NCBI GenBank assembly: GCA_902781895.1
Contig: CACZLA010000023.1
Location: 1-33,261, forward strand
From: an uncultured Lachnospiraceae bacterium
GTDB taxonomy: Bacteria > Bacillota > Clostridia > Lachnospirales > Lachnospiraceae
Reading direction: 5' to 3'
Length of the DNA stretch: 33,261 nt
Under the pieces are notes generated by a model. That model ran no database searches. It saw nothing but the letters and a program-made list of their open reading frames with translations, and was not told the DNA's origin. Positions 30,762-33,261 of the stretch are shown one piece after another (within the stretch, counting starts at the first letter, position 1; every line of letters starts with the position of its first letter). A program made the position numbers and the translations under genes.

Positions 30762-32582
30762 TTATATCCTCCAGCTATCTAAAAATCTTGACTGAATCGA
30801 TTTTCTTTCACCTATCTCATTCGGAACATACATATACAGCATACTGCTGCTTCTTGTAACACCGACATAAAACATACGTCTCTCCTCCTCAACCTCGGAT
30901 TCGGCTTTTGATTTTTTATGTGGGATTATACCTTCCACAACATCCATAATATGTACATTTCTGAACTCAAGTCCCTTTGCACTGTGAAGTGTCATCAGCT
31001 GAACTGCATTCTTCTTTTTCATTTCGGACTCAGCAGCCAGCTTTTCATAAAGCAGTCTGGTTTTTCTGATAATCTCAAACATTTCATCATAGTCTTCAGC
31101 ATCCCTTATCAGATCCTGAAACTCATCCAGCTGCTCCGAAAGACTATCGTAATCAATATTTCTCTCTTCCGCAAGCTTTTTAAGATAATCTTCATATCCC
31201 ACGGCCTGCCTTATATAGTTCACTGCCGAAAATGGTTTCAGTCTGCTGATCGTACCAAGCTCGGCCATCAGTCTTTTTATATTCTTATATAGATAATCCT
31301 TAGCCTCGGAAGCCTTGAGAAGCATTTCCAGATCTATCTCATTTCCCTTCAGCATATCTCTGCTTATATATCTTACAGGTTTATTCATAAATGACAGGAA
31401 ATTCTGTCTGGTGTTTTCCCCCAGTGCAAAGGAAATATACGCTATAACCGGCTTCACCGAAAAGGATGAAAATATATCCGGCATCTTATCCTTTACGCAA
31501 AATGGTATATTATATCTTCCAAGTTCATTTATAAGGCGTCCCGGTCTCATATTTGTCCTGTAAAGCACAGCTATCTCATCATAAGCTAGTCCTTTTTCGT
31601 GAGCGGATATGATCCTGCTGACTATGGACGCCGTCTGTGCCTTCTCATCAGGCACCTTAATAACATAAGCTTTACCTTCTTCATTTACTTCTGATACCAG
31701 AATCTTCTTATATCTGTTTTTATTGGCATCAATTATGGTCTTTGACAGACTGACGATCTCCTGAGGGCATCTGAAATTACTTGAAAGCTGAATGATCTCA
31801 GTTCCTTTAAACTCATCGGGAAATCTCAGCATAATATCGGGCTTTGCACCCCGGAAGCCGTAAATGGACTGATCATCATCACCCACAACAAACACATTAT
31901 CTCTTGGATGTGCCAGAAGTCTGAGAATCTCATACTGAATACGGTTTGTATCCTGAAACTCATCGACCATTATATACTTATACATATTTCTTATACTGTC
32001 AAGTATGTCACTTCTTGCACTGAGAAGCCTGTAGCACTCGGTTACCATATCGTCAAAATCAAGACAGACATGAGCGGACTTATACACCCCGTATTTTGAA
32101 TATACTTTCTTAAAAACCTCATCAGGAAGATCGCGGCTGTAATAATTTTCTATATCGATCATATCACTGGAAAGCCTGCTTATCTGATTTATGACACTTT
32201 GAACCATTTCATCATTGTCATAAGTATTATCTTCATTCCTGATTATATTTCTGATGACCTCTTTTTTAACCGTTTCATCCAGTACCGTAAAGTTCTTTTT
32301 ATATGCAGTACGTATTATCCAGTAAAAGAACGAATGAAATGTACCAAATCGAACAGTTGTCCTTTCAAGTCCGGACATATCAAGAAAGCGTCTCTGCATG
32401 GAATCCGCCGCCGCTTTTGTAAATGTAATGACAAGGATATTCTCCGGTCTGACATTATATTCATATATAAGGTTATTAACTCTGTTGGTTATAACAGTGG
32501 TCTTTCCGGATCCCGGGGTACCCAGTACAAGCATGGGACCATTAAACCACTGAATAGCCTTCATCTGTTCGTTTGTAAACAT
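30762..32582 (-). CDS. UvrD/PcrA-type ATP-dependent DNA helicase
   Basis: A superfamily 1A 3'-5' helicase with the expected motifs: LVLGTPGSGKTTVI (I), VITFTKAAADSM (Ia), VDEFQDTN (II), GDDDQSIYGFRGA (III), LSSNFRCP (IV), VQLMTLHSAKGLEF (V) and EERRMFYVGVTR (VI). At 606 residues it is shorter than PcrA/UvrD (about 720), lacking much of the C-terminal tail. It is likely to act in DNA repair or clearing of replication obstacles. The start at 32582 has a weak ribosome binding site (AAAGAGA). It is the first gene of a tightly packed unit with chorismate mutase and an ABC exporter, and a terminator lies just upstream. Confidence 0.93.
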   Translation of the reverse strand: MFTNEQMKAIQWFNGPMLVLGTPGSGKTTVITNRVNNLIYEYNVRPENILVITFTKAAADSMQRRFLDMSGLERTTVRFGTFHSFFYWIIRTAYKKNFTVLDETVKKEVIRNIIRNEDNTYDNDEMVQSVINQISRLSSDMIDIENYYSRDLPDEVFKKVYSKYGVYKSAHVCLDFDDMVTECYRLLSARSDILDSIRNMYKYIMVDEFQDTNRIQYEILRLLAHPRDNVFVVGDDDQSIYGFRGAKPDIMLRFPDEFKGTEIIQLSSNFRCPQEIVSLSKTIIDANKNRYKKILVSEVNEEGKAYVIKVPDEKAQTASIVSRIISAHEKGLAYDEIAVLYRTNMRPGRLINELGRYNIPFCVKDKMPDIFSSFSVKPVIAYISFALGENTRQNFLSFMNKPVRYISRDMLKGNEIDLEMLLKASEAKDYLYKNIKRLMAELGTISRLKPFSAVNYIRQAVGYEDYLKKLAEERNIDYDSLSEQLDEFQDLIRDAEDYDEMFEIIRKTRLLYEKLAAESEMKKKNAVQLMTLHSAKGLEFRNVHIMDVVEGIIPHKKSKAESEVEEERRMFYVGVTRSSSMLYMYVPNEIGERKSIQSRFLDSWRI

Positions 32583-32633
32583 ATTCTCTTTTTCTCTGTA
32601 GATAATAAAGCATTTACCTTATTTAAACAGAAA

Positions 32634-32656
32634 AAAGGATACAAAATGTATCCTTT
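32634..32656 (-). terminator. Terminator after the SEC-C gene
   Basis: A perfect 10-bp stem (AAAGGATACA 32634-32643 with TGTATCCTTT 32647-32656), loop of 3 nt, followed on the minus strand by TTTTTT. It lies 7 nt past the SEC-C stop and ahead of the helicase start. Confidence 0.85.
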
Positions 32657-32662
32657 CCCTGA

Positions 32663-33163
32663 TTATTTACCGCAACATTTTTTATATTTTTTACCACTTC
32701 CGCATGGACATGGATCGTTACGTCCAACCTTAGGTGCCTTAACAATAGTATGGGAAGTTTTTTCTTTCTTATAAAGAGCATCTCTTGTCTCTTTATCATA
32801 TATCTTATCCCACTGAGGAAGCGTATAAAGCCACTCGGCATTACAACCGACCATATTCATGTAAAGCTTTTCGGTATCTATATCAAGCTTTACTTCAGAA
32901 TCCTCTGTTATATCGTCCAGATTGTTTGACTCCTTAAGACTGTCATCTATACCGTCAAGAAATCCTACCATAGTCATAATATCTGTTTCATATAATTCAG
33001 CAAGAACCTTAACAGTTCCTGAAATAACAACTGTCGGATCCTCAAGCAGTTTCTCATATATTCCTTTTTCTATCTGGAAATAATTAAGCCAGAACTGTTT
33101 ACCTTCCGGTGTTCTGTCATCAAGACCATAAGCGGTGTCTCTCCACTCTTTTAATAAACCCAT
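32663..33163 (-). CDS. SEC-C zinc-motif protein
   Basis: The C-terminal 20 residues ([22 protein letters not shown]) are a SEC-C motif, a small Cys-rich zinc-binding tail also seen on SecA, here with Cys residues in CxCx(8)CC form. The N-terminal 140 residues are helical and not recognised by me; Firmicutes have many such uncharacterised proteins. It is a single gene of 166 residues with its own promoter (33203-33231), a good ribosome binding site (AGGAAGTTATTTGAA) and a terminator at 32634-32656. Confidence 0.85.
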   Translation of the reverse strand: MGLLKEWRDTAYGLDDRTPEGKQFWLNYFQIEKGIYEKLLEDPTVVISGTVKVLAELYETDIMTMVGFLDGIDDSLKESNNLDDITEDSEVKLDIDTEKLYMNMVGCNAEWLYTLPQWDKIYDKETRDALYKKEKTSHTIVKAPKVGRNDPCPCGSGKKYKKCCGK

Positions 33164-33202
33164 TTCAAATAACTTCCTTTCGATAATTTTAACAACTTAG
33201 AG

Positions 33203-33231
33203 ATTATATCAGATAACCAATTTTTTATCAA
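33203..33231 (-). promoter_or_regulatory. Promoter of the SEC-C gene
   Basis: On the minus strand TTGATA (33231-33226), 17 nt and a perfect TATAAT (33208-33203), with TG one base before it. The minus-35 box overlaps the TGA stop of the upstream gene (33230-33228). The leader is about 35 nt. Confidence 0.8.
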
Positions 33232-33261
33232 TCCTCTTCTGGATTATCCTCTTCCGGTTTC
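33228..33261 (-). CDS. 3' end of an unidentified gene, cut by window edge
   Basis: Only the last ten codons are present; they read KPEEDNPEED followed by TGA at 33230-33228, an acidic tail. The frame is the only one that gives a plausible end and a stop before the SEC-C promoter. I cannot identify the gene from ten residues. Confidence 0.5.
   Translation of the reverse strand, partial: KPEEDNPEED

Overview
The window reads like a chromosomal stretch of a low-to-moderate GC Clostridia, most likely a Lachnospiraceae relative. That rests on the clostridial flavour of HtpG and M18 aminopeptidase, a DUF6382-FHA protein, a Reg_prop hybrid kinase, strong AGGAGG-type ribosome binding sites and sigma-A-type promoters. 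I could not run a search, so the genus is open. Most genes are ordinary housekeeping or metabolic genes. I see no prophage, transposase, CRISPR array or obvious defence cassette.

Layout. 1-481: 5' part of htpG (minus). 804-1943: membrane-anchored transglutaminase-like protein (minus). 2115-3497: argH (plus), ending at a bidirectional terminator shared with a convergent minus-strand run: DUF6382-FHA protein, pncB, typA, LTA-synthase-like enzyme and a 100-aa protein. A Nudix hydrolase (minus) diverges from a small plus-strand run of HAD phosphatase, GNAT acetyltransferase and SDR oxidoreductase (11199-13433). From 13434 to 13728 lies a hairpin-packed region next to tRNA-Gly(GCC), with partial copies of the tRNA 3' end.

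Everything from 13729 to the right edge is on the minus strand. In order of transcription (right to left): the end of an unknown gene; a SEC-C protein with its own promoter and terminator; a UvrD-like helicase, chorismate mutase and a heterodimeric ABC exporter, overlapping or nearly touching; a new promoter, then an acetylornithine-type aminotransferase, an M18 aminopeptidase and a 1438-residue hybrid sensor kinase; a good promoter with a structured leader, then a pantothenate/CoA operon (DUF2520 dehydrogenase, panB, panC, panD, coaBC); a terminator, then pyrE and an unlisted 49-aa membrane protein; finally tRNA-Gly.

How the genes work together: PanB makes ketopantoate, the DUF2520 protein is the natural candidate for the missing ketopantoate reductase (PanG-like), PanD makes beta-alanine, PanC joins them into pantothenate, and CoaBC carries phosphopantothenate to phosphopantetheine. 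The most unusual signals are non-coding: a 28-bp repeat placed three times just upstream of a Shine-Dalgarno site, large multi-arm palindromes in the panB-panC and panC-panD gaps, and the tRNA-Gly-derived hairpin element. The most unusual protein feature is the hybrid kinase, whose H-box histidine is an asparagine. Several genes have a more convincing start than the longest open frame; these are stated in the entries.
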